Shown piece after piece: positions 50,869 to 59,957 of a stretch of 64,000 nucleotides of DNA. The number at the start of each line of letters is the position of its first letter. Position 1 is the first letter of the stretch. Source of the DNA: Leptospira langatensis (lineage in GTDB: Bacteria > Spirochaetota > Leptospiria > Leptospirales > Leptospiraceae); assembly GCF_004770615.1 (NCBI RefSeq), contig NZ_RQER01000008.1:20175-84174 (forward strand), written 5' to 3'. The notes beneath the pieces are model-generated. The model worked only from the letters and a program-made list of their open reading frames with translations, had not been told where the DNA came from and did not search any database. The translations under genes and the position numbers were made by a program.

Positions 50869-51621
50869 ATGATTAAATTTTCCCAACCTTATGAAGTGTC
50901 TAATGAGGATTTAGAGCCTCACCCATTAGTGAAAAACAGGCACATAGAGCATGAGGATCAGGTGATTTTCCGGGCCGATATCAAAGAACACGGTGTCTTA
51001 GAACCAGTCTTGATATCCAAGGAGAAGAATACCCGTGGGAAGCATTGGATCTTGAATGGACGAAGACGTTGGACTACAAACGGGAAGGTAGGACATAAGA
51101 AAATTCTTGTTCGCCATCTTCTCACCCCCCTAACAGATAGTGTTCGCCGCCGCATTATGTACGGGGGCAACCAACTTCCGAAGCATTTTACTTTCGATGA
51201 AATAGTAGAAATTATCATAATAGAATACGGCAAGGTCGAAATATTCAAAAACTTCCAGGGTGGAACGCCAGATCGTAGAAAGCTTGGAGCCATTCCATTA
51301 TCCGAAGAAATAGCGAAAGACCTAGGTGTTTCGAAGAGGTATGTTCAGACGTTACTGAAAGCCGCCCGGGCAATTCTAACGAAAAAGCCAATCGAGCCGC
51401 CGACGATCAAAGAAGGGGAGTTGGTGTTCATTTATAGGATTATCTCCGAGATCGAAACCCTTGAAAAAGAGGAAAAGAAGATCGAGACTGCCAAAAAGAA
51501 GCTCGTTGACGCACGACGAAAGAAAGCAAAGGAACTCCGAGTGTTTGGCGGAGTAGACCGGTGCAAGGAGATTGTCGAAAAAGAGCGGAAGAGGCGGAAA
51601 AAAGCCCGAAATAAAACCTAA
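50869..51621 (+). CDS. ParB-like nuclease-fold protein 1, 250 aa
   Basis: The N-terminal 110 residues have the ParB/Srx-like domain. VISNEDLEPHPL-type start is followed by DIKEHGVLEPVLI and HWILNGRRRWTT, the GxRR-like box. The centre and C-terminus are helical and very basic (KKKLVDARRKKAKEL), ending in KRRKKARNK. No N-terminal partition partner is adjacent. Such ParB-like phage proteins are known near methyltransferases, and nuclease or CTPase activity is possible. Confidence 0.65.
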   Translation: MIKFSQPYEVSNEDLEPHPLVKNRHIEHEDQVIFRADIKEHGVLEPVLISKEKNTRGKHWILNGRRRWTTNGKVGHKKILVRHLLTPLTDSVRRRIMYGGNQLPKHFTFDEIVEIIIIEYGKVEIFKNFQGGTPDRRKLGAIPLSEEIAKDLGVSKRYVQTLLKAARAILTKKPIEPPTIKEGELVFIYRIISEIETLEKEEKKIETAKKKLVDARRKKAKELRVFGGVDRCKEIVEKERKRRKKARNKT

Positions 51622-51657
51622 TGGGAACAGGCAGGGCCGACTATTACCGTTGGCTCT

Positions 51658-52575
51658 GTGAATACTGCTGTAATCCCCGAAACCGATAGGAAGATCTCTG
51701 ATGAAATAAGGGAAATGGCCGCTCCGACCCGAATACCGTTGAAGGCGTTAAAGCCGCACCCGAAGAATCAGGTATTGTTTCCTCCGAAGTCTGTGGAATT
51801 TATAAGGTCGCTTGCAGACGATATAAATAGGCACGGTCTGCAGGAGCCCATTTCGGTTCGAGTGGTTGACCGGGGCGAATATCTCATTTTGTCCGGGGAA
51901 AATCGGTTTAAAGCGGTAACGCTCCTTGGATGGGACGACATTGACGCGCACATTGTAGATCCGGATGATGAACTTGCTTATCTGATCTCACGAAATATTG
52001 GCCGCAGACAAACGGGCTACTCGGGCCGCGTGAACATATACACTGCATATTGTCCCGACTTCTTCCAAGGTAAAAAGGTCCAGAATGACAGACTGGTAGA
52101 AGTTTCAAAGAAAACCATGATTCCACTCGCAACACTCAAGAGCGATCTCAAGAAGATTCGCTTAGGGGCCGGAGTTAAAGATATTACAATGGACCAACTT
52201 AAGGAACTTTGGTCTAAGAAAAAACTGAAGGGCTTACGGCTCAATCTATCAGATATGGGCAACGGCAATTTTCTACTCCAAGTTACCGGGAAGAATACTG
52301 AATATCAATGGGGCCCAGGAACGTTTCGTGAGGTAGTTCGTCAATCGGCGGAGGCGGCCCAATCCAAATATTTCGATAAAAATTTCCGGCCGGAAAATAT
52401 GGCCTTAGCAGAAAAGATTAAAGAACTTCGAAAAGCTGCCGGATTAACACAATTCCAGCTCGCTCAAAAATTAGGGTACTCTCAGTCCTACTTTGCCGAG
52501 TTGGAGGGTGGAAAGTGGGAATGTTCCGGAACGTTGTTTGACGATATATTCCGAATTTGTGAGGAGCGGATGTGA
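51658..52575 (+). CDS. ParB-like protein with C-terminal XRE HTH, 305 aa
   Basis: The start is GTG. Residues about 20-120 carry the ParB-like domain (IPLKALKPHPKNQVLF, SLADDINRHGLQEPI, LSGENRFKAV). The C-terminus has AGLTQFQLAQKLGYSQSYFA, an XRE-type HTH. It overlaps the next methyltransferase by four bases. The ParB+HTH plus methyltransferase pairing suggests a linked modification module in which the protein binds DNA and regulates or assists the methylase. Confidence 0.65.
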   Translation: MNTAVIPETDRKISDEIREMAAPTRIPLKALKPHPKNQVLFPPKSVEFIRSLADDINRHGLQEPISVRVVDRGEYLILSGENRFKAVTLLGWDDIDAHIVDPDDELAYLISRNIGRRQTGYSGRVNIYTAYCPDFFQGKKVQNDRLVEVSKKTMIPLATLKSDLKKIRLGAGVKDITMDQLKELWSKKKLKGLRLNLSDMGNGNFLLQVTGKNTEYQWGPGTFREVVRQSAEAAQSKYFDKNFRPENMALAEKIKELRKAAGLTQFQLAQKLGYSQSYFAELEGGKWECSGTLFDDIFRICEERM

Positions 52576-53600
52576 ATATAAGTTTGTTTCACGGAGCTGC
52601 TCGAGTTGTTCTTAAATCCGGTAGAAAAAGGGGATTTATAGATTCGGTCGTTACCTCTCCCCCATATTTTCAAAAAAGGAAATATTTGGCGGAAAATCAT
52701 CCATTAAGAGGATTTGAGATTGGAAGGGAACGAAGTCTTTCTGAATACGTTGAACATTTAGCCGGAACGTTTCAAGATCTCATTCCCTGGTTAAAACCAA
52801 CCGCTACAATCTTTGTAAACATAGGAGATACTTTCAGAAATGGATGTTCTCTGTCGGTTCCCTGGGAATTTAAGCGGGCAATGCAAGCAAGGGGATTTCA
52901 ATTTGTTCAGGAACTTCCTTGGATAAAATCGTATTCTACTGATGATGGCAACGTTGGTTCTTCTCGCCCAGAATCGGCGAAGAGACGGTTTACTGTCGGG
53001 CATGAGTATGTGTTGCTCTTCGTTTTAGATCAGAAGAAATATTTCTTAGATAAAAGCAAGGTTTCAGTTCCACTATCGGGTGTTGACCCCAAAAATCCAC
53101 AGGTCCACGTTGCTTTAAAAAGTATGGGTGGAAATGCGGTAGGGAATTACGGTGGAGTCGGGAAAAAGAAATATATTGATCATGGTGCCGAGGACCCATC
53201 TGCTTTAAAAAGGCGTATTTTGTCTAGAAAAATGGATAAGATGCTCAGCGGAGATTTTACCGCTTCTCGCCGTGCTGCTTGGTTTATTCCCACCCCGAAT
53301 TCTACTGGGGAAAATACTGCCCAGGGTCCGGAAAGATTGTTTGAGATTTGCATTCAGTCGGGAAGTCCAGAAAAGGCCGTTATTCTCGATCCATTTATGG
53401 GTCCGGGAACAGTTGGAAGAGTATGCCTTAGGAATGGTCGGTCTTTTGTTGGAATCGACATTGATGAGAGCATGGTTCAGGAATTCCGGGATTACGTTAT
53501 GGAAGCTGGTGCAGGGAAATTGCAGCGTGAAAAGAAAGGAACCTTTACGCATTACTTTTCAAATAAGGTTCAAGAGAGAAAATGGAAATCAATCGCCTAA
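52572..53600 (+). CDS. second DNA methyltransferase (beta-class)
   Basis: The 342-aa protein starts with GTG and has TSPPYF at residues 28-33 (motif IV) and DPFMGPGTVGRVCLRNG near 273-289 (motif I). It is a separate paralogue of the first methylase, with a shorter N-terminus. SPPY is typical of N4-cytosine enzymes, but N6-adenine is possible. It overlaps ParB-like gene 2 by four bases. Together with the exonuclease, HNH-like and ParB-like genes it forms a DNA modification island. Confidence 0.8.
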   Translation: MNISLFHGAARVVLKSGRKRGFIDSVVTSPPYFQKRKYLAENHPLRGFEIGRERSLSEYVEHLAGTFQDLIPWLKPTATIFVNIGDTFRNGCSLSVPWEFKRAMQARGFQFVQELPWIKSYSTDDGNVGSSRPESAKRRFTVGHEYVLLFVLDQKKYFLDKSKVSVPLSGVDPKNPQVHVALKSMGGNAVGNYGGVGKKKYIDHGAEDPSALKRRILSRKMDKMLSGDFTASRRAAWFIPTPNSTGENTAQGPERLFEICIQSGSPEKAVILDPFMGPGTVGRVCLRNGRSFVGIDIDESMVQEFRDYVMEAGAGKLQREKKGTFTHYFSNKVQERKWKSIA

Positions 53601-53959
53601 ACCATCACTCGGGACAACCCGCTCTTCGTGCGCCAAAGGCCCTTTGGTATCTCGTCCTTGCTAAAGAAAAGGACGATGTTTGGAAGTTGGTAGACCGCGA
53701 TAAGAATCTCGATGGTGCTTACGCCCTTTGCATATATTGGAAACTTAGAAAGCGTAGTAGCGAAGTTTACGTAAGATTGGGACACGATTTAGAGCGAGGA
53801 ACGTTGTTTACACAAAAAGAAGTGGAATCCTTAGCTCTTCCCTGCTTTTCCTTGGAAATAAGATACCATTCTCGTTCGAATGAAATTGATTTAGATGTTT
53901 TGGATGGAGTATCTGACGATGATACCCCCGTTGAACTAAAAATGCAGGAGCGGGTATGA
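53582..53959 (+). CDS. hypothetical protein, 125 aa
   Basis: Overlaps the methyltransferase by 19 bases and the next gene by four. It contains KALWYLVLAKEKDDVWKLVD and a C-terminal acidic strand-rich part (NEIDLDVLDGVSDDDTPVEL). No recognised family. It may be a small partner of the upstream modification enzyme. Confidence 0.5.
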   Translation: MEINRLNHHSGQPALRAPKALWYLVLAKEKDDVWKLVDRDKNLDGAYALCIYWKLRKRSSEVYVRLGHDLERGTLFTQKEVESLALPCFSLEIRYHSRSNEIDLDVLDGVSDDDTPVELKMQERV

Positions 53960-54273
53960 TGGTTTGGATCCTGTCTTTTACCACTGGCCTATTTCTTCTC
54001 CTATTACTTGGTGTTTCCGCTTTTGCTGTGGAGTTAGTTTTTAAGCTTCGCGAAATACACCATAAAGGAGCGGGCATCGAACAACCGCGAGATTTTACGA
54101 TCCTTCGGTCGATTCGGATGGTTGTTCTGGGCTACGAAGAATACAAAATTCTCCTCAAACTTGCCCAAGATGGCGAGAACTTCAACGCGCTAATCAATGG
54201 ACTTGGAGAAACGCTGAAAGCAGTCGGATCGGAGCCTTTACCGGAAGCAAAATCGAACCAGGAAGAGGAATGA
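53956..54273 (+). CDS. single-TM protein, 105 aa
   Basis: The N-terminal helix WILSFTTGLFLLLLLGVSAF crosses the membrane. A helical cytoplasmic domain (KILLKLAQDGENFNALINGL) and an acidic tail follow. It is coupled by 4-bp overlaps on both sides. Function unknown. Possibly an early phage membrane protein. Confidence 0.5.
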   Translation: MMVWILSFTTGLFLLLLLGVSAFAVELVFKLREIHHKGAGIEQPRDFTILRSIRMVVLGYEEYKILLKLAQDGENFNALINGLGETLKAVGSEPLPEAKSNQEEE

Positions 54274-54527
54274 GCCAATTAGTACCTGCTCAAGGGGAAA
54301 CATATTATTTTGTCACCTCCGATGGGAGTATTCTTGATGTGCCTTGGAACGGTGATGAAACGGATTATGATCGGTTAGGATTTGGTAACGTATTCCGAAG
54401 GAAAGGTAACGCCGTCGCTGCCCGCGATGAAATGAAAGGATTATTTCGGAAATATAGGAAGGTAAACTCAAATGGTTTCCAAACGAATAACAGAAAAAGT
54501 CAAGGAAGCCGCAACTCCAGAGAGTAA
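54270..54527 (+). CDS. small conserved phage protein, 85 aa
   Basis: The sequence GETYYFVTSDGSILDVPWNG and DRLGFGNVFRRKGNAVAARD follows a pattern seen in many short phage proteins of unknown role. The C-terminus overlaps the next gene by 56 bases in another frame. Both frames look coding, so the overlap is probably genuine. Confidence 0.5.
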   Translation: MSQLVPAQGETYYFVTSDGSILDVPWNGDETDYDRLGFGNVFRRKGNAVAARDEMKGLFRKYRKVNSNGFQTNNRKSQGSRNSRE

Positions 54528-54906
54528 GACAGCATCGAAGTATTCCAGCAAGCTTTTCAGAAGGGATAACCGGCTAGAAATGGCAATCCAGGGGATCTTC
54601 GCCTTAACGGATGCGGGAATATCTATAAATGCGGAATTACTTCGCCATATCGTTCGAGATCACTATAAATATTTTGTTCAATTTGAAGATTCTATTACGC
54701 TAACGATCGAAGGTTATCGGAGGTACGCTCTCGAAATTGAATCTCTCCTTAATGATAAGAAGGAACCGTTGGCAGCGTGGGAACGCGACGATTGGGAAGT
54801 AGAGTTGCGAGAAATACGGGAATGGCTATCTCTTCTTCGCAAGGCAGAACGTAAGAAGAATGCCCGTAATAGTAGGCAAGGGAATGTGAATGAACCAGAA
54901 GGCTAA
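54472..54906 (+). CDS. hypothetical helical protein, 144 aa
   Basis: GGAAGG lies nine bases before the ATG, supporting this start within the end of the previous gene. It is rich in Arg, Glu and Leu and predicted all-alpha (EVELREIREWLSLLRKAERK). No domain is recognised. It overlaps the next gene by 17 bases. Confidence 0.5.
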   Translation: MVSKRITEKVKEAATPESKTASKYSSKLFRRDNRLEMAIQGIFALTDAGISINAELLRHIVRDHYKYFVQFEDSITLTIEGYRRYALEIESLLNDKKEPLAAWERDDWEVELREIREWLSLLRKAERKKNARNSRQGNVNEPEG

Positions 54907-55096
54907 GGAGAATGCCGAGCAATATCTACGAGAGAATCGTTCCAAGAAGAACGACGGACGATTGTTTGGCTATCATTTGACCGCAGTCTTAGCGTATGCC
55001 CGCAAATTGGAAAAGCTAATAGAGAACAAATTATCGAAGGATGACCTTCAAAAGATATGGGAACATTCTGAAATAGACGATAACTTCTCGTCTTGA
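54890..55096 (+). CDS. small hypothetical protein, 68 aa
   Basis: Charged alpha-helical peptide with no motif. It is translated from an ATG inside the end of the previous gene and ends six bases before the next ATG. Function unknown. Confidence 0.5.
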   Translation: MNQKAKENAEQYLRENRSKKNDGRLFGYHLTAVLAYARKLEKLIENKLSKDDLQKIWEHSEIDDNFSS

Positions 55097-55102
55097 GCCA
55101 AT

Positions 55103-55540
55103 ATGAAGGGTAGAAGAACTTGCGAATATACCGGAAAGAGGAGTTTTAAAAATCGCAAGATCGCAAGGGATAAAGCAAAGCAATTTGCAAGAATGTTCAA
55201 TGAAGCGTTTTGGGACTATCGCTGTCCTAACTGCGGAATGTTCCATCTTACGACGAAACGTCCTTGGCGTAAACCATTATCAAAACCATTGGCTGAGAGG
55301 GTTTTAAGTATGGAATCCGAGAAAATGGGTCCCCAATTGTTTACTAGCCGAGAGTGGCAGAAACTATATTTCGAGAGGGTGAAGGTTCTCGACCCCGATG
55401 GATGGGACCGAAGTAATTTCGAATATTCCTGGAATGAGGAACAGATTTCACAAATTGAATTCGAGCGGCGGGTTTGTCTTTCGACATGTAGATGGAATCT
55501 TATAAGTCCCGAGAAGATGAATACAAGGGTGGACGGATAA
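55103..55540 (+). CDS. zinc-ribbon-like hypothetical protein, 145 aa
   Basis: A knuckle is visible near residues 7-50: TCEYTGKRSF, then YRCPNCGMFHLTT, with three Cys and a His able to hold zinc. The rest is Lys/Arg-rich and helical. It may bind nucleic acid. The gene stops two bases before the following ATG. Confidence 0.5.
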   Translation: MKGRRTCEYTGKRSFKNRKIARDKAKQFARMFNEAFWDYRCPNCGMFHLTTKRPWRKPLSKPLAERVLSMESEKMGPQLFTSREWQKLYFERVKVLDPDGWDRSNFEYSWNEEQISQIEFERRVCLSTCRWNLISPEKMNTRVDG

Positions 55541-55542
55541 AA

Positions 55543-56211
55543 ATGGAAAAAGAAACGCAACCCCAGGTATCAACAAAGGGAACTGATAACGAGCTCGGAG
55601 AGGAATATCTCGAATATAATAAAGGCCGGGTCAAACAAAATAGTTCTTCGATAGATAAGACGGTGGATGCACTTAAACGGACCTCGGCAGATCTGGAATC
55701 GCTTACTCGAGAACAAGAGGTATTGGCCGCTATTAAGTGGGATCCATATAAAAGCTCTCTGAACAAGATAACCCACATTTACTCGATATTCGAAGGCAGA
55801 GGAACTCATAGAATTAGAAGCAATTCAAATGACAGATTAAATCCAACGGATGAGAGAGAATTTTGGAGCTTATATGAAGCGGGAGGTTACTTCATAAATC
55901 GACAACCGTTCGAGCAAATGCGGCAATGGGTCATGGCATGTCTTAGGATATGGAAATGGATTTCAGAAAAGGATCCTGTGAATCTTAACGGAATGTTGCC
56001 TGTCTGGTTTGAAGTAGGGCTTCCGATTCAAGATTTCCCGGAGCGTCGCATAGGGATATATAAAATAAGTAGAGAATCGGTAGGTCATTCTACTTCCCCC
56101 TTTAGATTTTCCTGCTTCGAGAGAGCGGCGGAATGTATTGATGAGGTTGGGTTTGAAATATGGCTGAGAGCACTTGCCGATCCTAAATTTGCTCTGCCTC
56201 CTGATGTTTGA
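55543..56211 (+). CDS. hypothetical protein, 222 aa
   Basis: Using the ATG at 55543, which has GGTGGACGG upstream, avoids the 49-bp overlap of a start at 55492. It is soluble, with a Gln/Asn/Ser-rich first 40 residues and a Trp-rich segment (MRQWVMACLRIWKWISEKDP). No family is recognised. It lies directly before the YkgJ-like gene, with zero gap. Confidence 0.55.
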   Translation: MEKETQPQVSTKGTDNELGEEYLEYNKGRVKQNSSSIDKTVDALKRTSADLESLTREQEVLAAIKWDPYKSSLNKITHIYSIFEGRGTHRIRSNSNDRLNPTDEREFWSLYEAGGYFINRQPFEQMRQWVMACLRIWKWISEKDPVNLNGMLPVWFEVGLPIQDFPERRIGIYKISRESVGHSTSPFRFSCFERAAECIDEVGFEIWLRALADPKFALPPDV

Positions 56212-56787
56212 GTGAATTTTATTTTGCAAGACAAGATATTTATTCAAAGAGACCGGTGTTCTGGGCATTGCTGTGAAAGATTTTTACTGCCTTTCTCACC
56301 CGAAAAATTAATCGAAGCCGGAGCATGGCTGAAAGAAACTTATTCGGATTCTGGGATTCGACTTCCGCAAGAAACACCCGAACAACCGGTGAAACGGCCA
56401 TTGAGGGAAATATATGAGATGGATGACGAAGAGAGGGAGAGAGAAGGGATCTCGCTATTATGCTATAATCGCGAGGAAATAACAAAAGTTTCTGACATGG
56501 CGATCCCTTTAGGCATCGGCTTCCCTGGGGATCACCATGAAGGAAACTGCTATCCAGCACAGCAATTTATTTATACTTGCAAATACTTTGAAAGAGAAAC
56601 GGGGAATTGTCTCAATTATGCTGATCGCCCAGATGTATGTCGAAGCCATGGTGTGCGCTATGAATGTCCTCATCCGAAATGCACGATGAGTGGATCTCAC
56701 GTTGCTTGGGATGAGGCTGGGTGGAGCGATTCCGTAACAAGAACAGAGATTGTTCAGCCTGATAAGGCGCCCGATTTCGATGATTAG
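56212..56787 (+). CDS. YkgJ-like Cys-cluster protein (metal-binding), 191 aa
   Basis: GTG start. The pattern CSGHCCERF near residues 16-24, then YTCKYFERETGNCLNYADRP and DVCRSHGVRYECPHPKC, is that of the YkgJ family of putative zinc or iron-chelating proteins. The role of the family is unknown in phages. It may be a metal-dependent enzyme in DNA modification or protein modification. The neighbouring gene ends directly before it. Confidence 0.65.
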   Translation: MNFILQDKIFIQRDRCSGHCCERFLLPFSPEKLIEAGAWLKETYSDSGIRLPQETPEQPVKRPLREIYEMDDEEREREGISLLCYNREEITKVSDMAIPLGIGFPGDHHEGNCYPAQQFIYTCKYFERETGNCLNYADRPDVCRSHGVRYECPHPKCTMSGSHVAWDEAGWSDSVTRTEIVQPDKAPDFDD

Positions 56788-56818
56788 CCGGTATGCTTGC
56801 GGCATATAGGATTCGTTA

Positions 56819-57376
56819 ATGGCCGCGAAGAAGAAAATACCTAACCTAAAAGGGAAATCGTCCGGCAAAAAAGTACAAAATCGTACAAAAAAGCGATCAT
56901 CCCGGAAAAAGGGGGTTCAAGAGCCTGAACGAATCATTGGGAAGGATACCAAAGCCGAAGACCGTTATTATCCTGAACTAGATATCGATCAGGAACGAGC
57001 CGTTCTCTATTTTTCTGCAAGGTATTCTATCGAGCAGGTTTCAGAAATCCTCGGTTATTCAAAGAATACTATTTATAAATGGCGAGCCGAAAAGCCATTT
57101 AAGGATGCTTTGGAACGAGAAGGGAGTCTCGTCATACAACTCCAAAGGGATCGGTTCCATCGGAGCATCGACGAAGCGTTTAACACGCTCCATAAAGGAA
57201 TCTCTGGTAAGAATGGTAGCCCAAGTCTTGCCTTTCAGGTGTTGAAGGAAACAGGGCACCTTCCGACTACAAAGGAAAAGTCCGCTCAAAAGAAACAGGT
57301 CGAGCAACTCCTCGCTCAATTTTTAGCCGAGATGAAGGAAGCCGTTGATGGGGGTCTTGGTGAATCAGAAAACTAA
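56819..57376 (+). CDS. terS: terminase small subunit
   Basis: Residues 1-45 are Lys-rich and disordered, typical of DNA-contacting tails. An HTH follows (YSIEQVSEILGYSKNTIYKW), then a helical oligomerisation part (FHRSIDEAFNTLHKGISG) and a Gln/Lys-rich C-terminus. It overlaps the large subunit by 32 bases. It recognises the packaging site and regulates the large subunit. Confidence 0.75.
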   Translation: MAAKKKIPNLKGKSSGKKVQNRTKKRSSRKKGVQEPERIIGKDTKAEDRYYPELDIDQERAVLYFSARYSIEQVSEILGYSKNTIYKWRAEKPFKDALEREGSLVIQLQRDRFHRSIDEAFNTLHKGISGKNGSPSLAFQVLKETGHLPTTKEKSAQKKQVEQLLAQFLAEMKEAVDGGLGESEN

Positions 57377-59015
57377 GCGTAAGGTTGAAAGCATATTCAG
57401 CAAATATCCTCCGGAAGTGATCGAACTTGGGCTCGCTAAATTAACGCAGGAGAGAAGGGAATTTGCAGAACAAATTGATTCTCGAAAGACCGTTCGGGCG
57501 AGGGTTTTGCAAAACTTTCGCGAGTTTCTCAAAGAATATTTTGGGCATTATTTCTCATGCGAATTTGGCACCCAACAAAATGAACTTATCCGGGATGTAC
57601 ATAAGTTTGCGAATAAAAAGAATCGAAGTCCAATAAAGCTCGTTCGAGCTCTCTCAAGGGGATTCGGAAAGTCCACTATTCTTTCCTTGTGTGCCGTTTT
57701 ATGGCTCATCCTTCGTGGAGACTGGTCGTTCGTGATTATGATTTCTTCTACTCTTGAATCCGCGAAGGACTTTTTGCGGAAGATCGTGGAGGAGGTTGAG
57801 GACAACCAAAAGCTAATTGATGACTTCCCAGAGCTCAATCCTGCCATAGATAGAAAAGGACAAAAAGTTTCGTGGAAAGATACGGATATTGTCTTTCGGG
57901 GTGGAGCTCGAATTATCGCCAAAGGGTTCCTGAATGCCATTAGGGGAAAGCGAAACAAGCAACACAGACCTTCGGCCCTAATCATAGATGACCCTGACGA
58001 AGAAAAGGACGTAGTCTCCGAATCTACCATGCGACGAAAATACCGTTGGTTCGACCGGGCAGCGATGAAACTAGGGTCCGGGTGGGGAATCGACGTTTTA
58101 ATGTCTTATACTACCATTGCCCCCAATTGTGTGGGTGAGGTTGTATTTGCTGACGACGATAAGTACCCTGCGGATGAAGGGTGGGACAAAAAGAAATTCA
58201 AGGCTATTGAAACGGATTCAAATGGAAAAGAATATTCAACATGGGAGGAAGGAGCACCCCTTGCACAACTGTTAAAAGAGCGGGAACAGGATCCGATTAC
58301 GTTCGCCCGTGAAAAGCAAAACGAAGTGTTGGCAGAGGTTGACCAGCGTTTCAAAGGATTGATAGAACGGTATCATTTTCCTCCTACGGATTCTTGGAAA
58401 GGCTGGCGCTTGACACTTGGGGTTGACCTCTCCCTCGGTAAAAATGAAAAATCAGATTTATCAGCCATTGTTGGAACGGCCCGATCTCCCGAGGGGAAAA
58501 TATTTGAAATATTCTCTGACATTCAGCGTCGTAGACCAGATAAAATCGCCGACGATTTAATCATCGCCCTAACTCTTTTCCCGTGGGAAGTATGCGGAAT
58601 TGAGGAAACTGGAAACCAAGAGCACTTTCATTTTCTAATACGGGACCGGATCAAGGAATACAATAAGACACACGAAGATAAGATACTCGTTCCTATTGTT
58701 CCGGTTGAGAGTGGTGGGGATAAAGAAAAGAGAGTCACCGGAGCCCTCCAGCCACTGGTTGCGACAAAACTTCTTGTTCTCCGCGATGATTCCAAAATAC
58801 TTTATAAGGATTTAGATGAATATCCGTATTTTGGGAAAGACGGACCGGATGCGTTAGAATTCTCGGTAAGGTTGCAGAGGACAGGAACCGTTTCAACGCG
58901 ATCCAAGGAATCTATTGAAGCGGCTAGGGCCGCCAAACCTAAAAAGCTTGCGGACATTCGTGGGAATCGAATGAAATCCATGGGGATTGACCCGGATCTT
59001 TATCCTGGAAAATAA
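57345..59015 (+). CDS. terL: terminase large subunit
   Basis: The 556-aa protein has Walker A RALSRGFGKST (residues 101-111) and Walker B PSALIIDDPDEE. The C-terminal nuclease has GVDLSLGKNEKSD, CGIEETGNQEHFHF and FGKDGPDALEFSV as the acidic RNase-H-like residues. The start is TTG at 57345 or GTG at 57360. It overlaps TerS. It pumps DNA into the prohead and cuts it. The far placement from the portal gene is unusual. Confidence 0.85.
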   Translation: MMGVLVNQKTKRKVESIFSKYPPEVIELGLAKLTQERREFAEQIDSRKTVRARVLQNFREFLKEYFGHYFSCEFGTQQNELIRDVHKFANKKNRSPIKLVRALSRGFGKSTILSLCAVLWLILRGDWSFVIMISSTLESAKDFLRKIVEEVEDNQKLIDDFPELNPAIDRKGQKVSWKDTDIVFRGGARIIAKGFLNAIRGKRNKQHRPSALIIDDPDEEKDVVSESTMRRKYRWFDRAAMKLGSGWGIDVLMSYTTIAPNCVGEVVFADDDKYPADEGWDKKKFKAIETDSNGKEYSTWEEGAPLAQLLKEREQDPITFAREKQNEVLAEVDQRFKGLIERYHFPPTDSWKGWRLTLGVDLSLGKNEKSDLSAIVGTARSPEGKIFEIFSDIQRRRPDKIADDLIIALTLFPWEVCGIEETGNQEHFHFLIRDRIKEYNKTHEDKILVPIVPVESGGDKEKRVTGALQPLVATKLLVLRDDSKILYKDLDEYPYFGKDGPDALEFSVRLQRTGTVSTRSKESIEAARAAKPKKLADIRGNRMKSMGIDPDLYPGK

Positions 59016-59406
59016 TGGGAACCGTTTATACGGTCGTTATGCTCACGGTATGGAACAACAATCAGACCCGACCGGAAGGTCTGCACATGAGCCTGGGGCG
59101 AAATTGGATGCAGGAAAACTCCGTTATAGCCTGATTCTTAGGAGTATGTCGGGGGCGATCACCGAAGTCGTAAAAGTAGCGGAATACGGAGCTCGAAAGT
59201 ATTCAGTGGATGGCTGGAGATCTGTTCCGGACGGAATTCAAAGATATACAGAAGCGCTTGACCGGCATAACTTCGCGGAAATTAACGAGGACACGGATCC
59301 TGAGTCAAACTTACTCCATGCGGCCCACCTTGCTTGGAATGCTCTCGCGAGATTACAATTGATTTTGGAAAAAAAAGACGGTGGGGAAAGTGAAAATGGA
59401 TCCTAA
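58987..59406 (+). CDS. dATP/dGTP diphosphohydrolase-like (MazG-like), 139 aa
   Basis: The core EPGAKLDAGKLRYSLIL, then VVKVAEYGARKYSVDGWRSV, QRYTEALDRHNFAEINEDTD and NLLHAAHLAWNALARL, is the layout of the small phage dNTP diphosphohydrolase family (DUF5664/PF18909-type). Glu and Asp residues of the last two blocks would hold Mg. The start could also be the ATG at 59050. It removes purine dNTPs or balances the pool during replication. No PurZ-like gene for a modified base is seen nearby. Confidence 0.65.
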   Translation: MTRIFILENNGNRLYGRYAHGMEQQSDPTGRSAHEPGAKLDAGKLRYSLILRSMSGAITEVVKVAEYGARKYSVDGWRSVPDGIQRYTEALDRHNFAEINEDTDPESNLLHAAHLAWNALARLQLILEKKDGGESENGS

Positions 59407-59914
59407 GAAAGGTTCGAAGGATGTTTGCTTTTCACATGATGAGCTAGTCGAAATCGCTTTCTCATGGGTTCAGCGTCGGACTTCCTGTGGCGTTGTGATA
59501 AAAGAAGTGGCGAATACTTCCGCCCAAGAAATCCCAGACGTTATTGGCTTTGGTTCAGGGGGACATTCCTTTTTGATTGAATGTAAAGCTTCCCGGGCAG
59601 ATTTTCTGAAGGATAAGAATAAGTTATTCAGGCAATTTCCGGAAAATGGGATGGGCTCCCAGAGATTCTATTTGTGCCCGGAAAATATAATTGGAGTGGA
59701 AGATCTTCCCGTTAATTGGGGACTCATCTGGGTAAATGAGCAAGGGAAGGCGAAGCTTAAATATAGTCCTTACAAAGGGAACGGGAGTGAAAGAACTTCG
59801 TTGCATCCGAAGAATTGGAAAGCTGAACATGGACTCCTGTATTCATGTTTACGACGTGTCTTCCTCAATGGGTATTTAGATTGCATATATCCGTTCCAAG
59901 AAAAAAAAGAATAA
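59396..59914 (+). CDS. PD-(D/E)XK nuclease, 172 aa
   Basis: From the ATG at 59396 the protein has a conserved EVANTSAQEIPDVIGF...SFLIECKASRADFL block, i.e. the PD-(15 aa)-ExK core with Asp and Glu followed by Lys, typical of PD-(D/E)XK enzymes. The next helix KNKLFRQFPENG is also usual. It overlaps the upstream gene by 11 bases. Role may be end processing, host DNA cleavage or recombination. Confidence 0.65.
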   Translation: MDPKKGSKDVCFSHDELVEIAFSWVQRRTSCGVVIKEVANTSAQEIPDVIGFGSGGHSFLIECKASRADFLKDKNKLFRQFPENGMGSQRFYLCPENIIGVEDLPVNWGLIWVNEQGKAKLKYSPYKGNGSERTSLHPKNWKAEHGLLYSCLRRVFLNGYLDCIYPFQEKKE

Positions 59915-59957
59915 GTGAATTTCTGTGGGAATAAAAGTTGTGAAAGATCATTCCTGA

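Noticed and set aside
55492..55542. Longer start for the 222-aa gene at 55543
   Set aside because: The longer start overlaps the zinc-ribbon gene by 49 bases and lacks the ribosome site seen before 55543.
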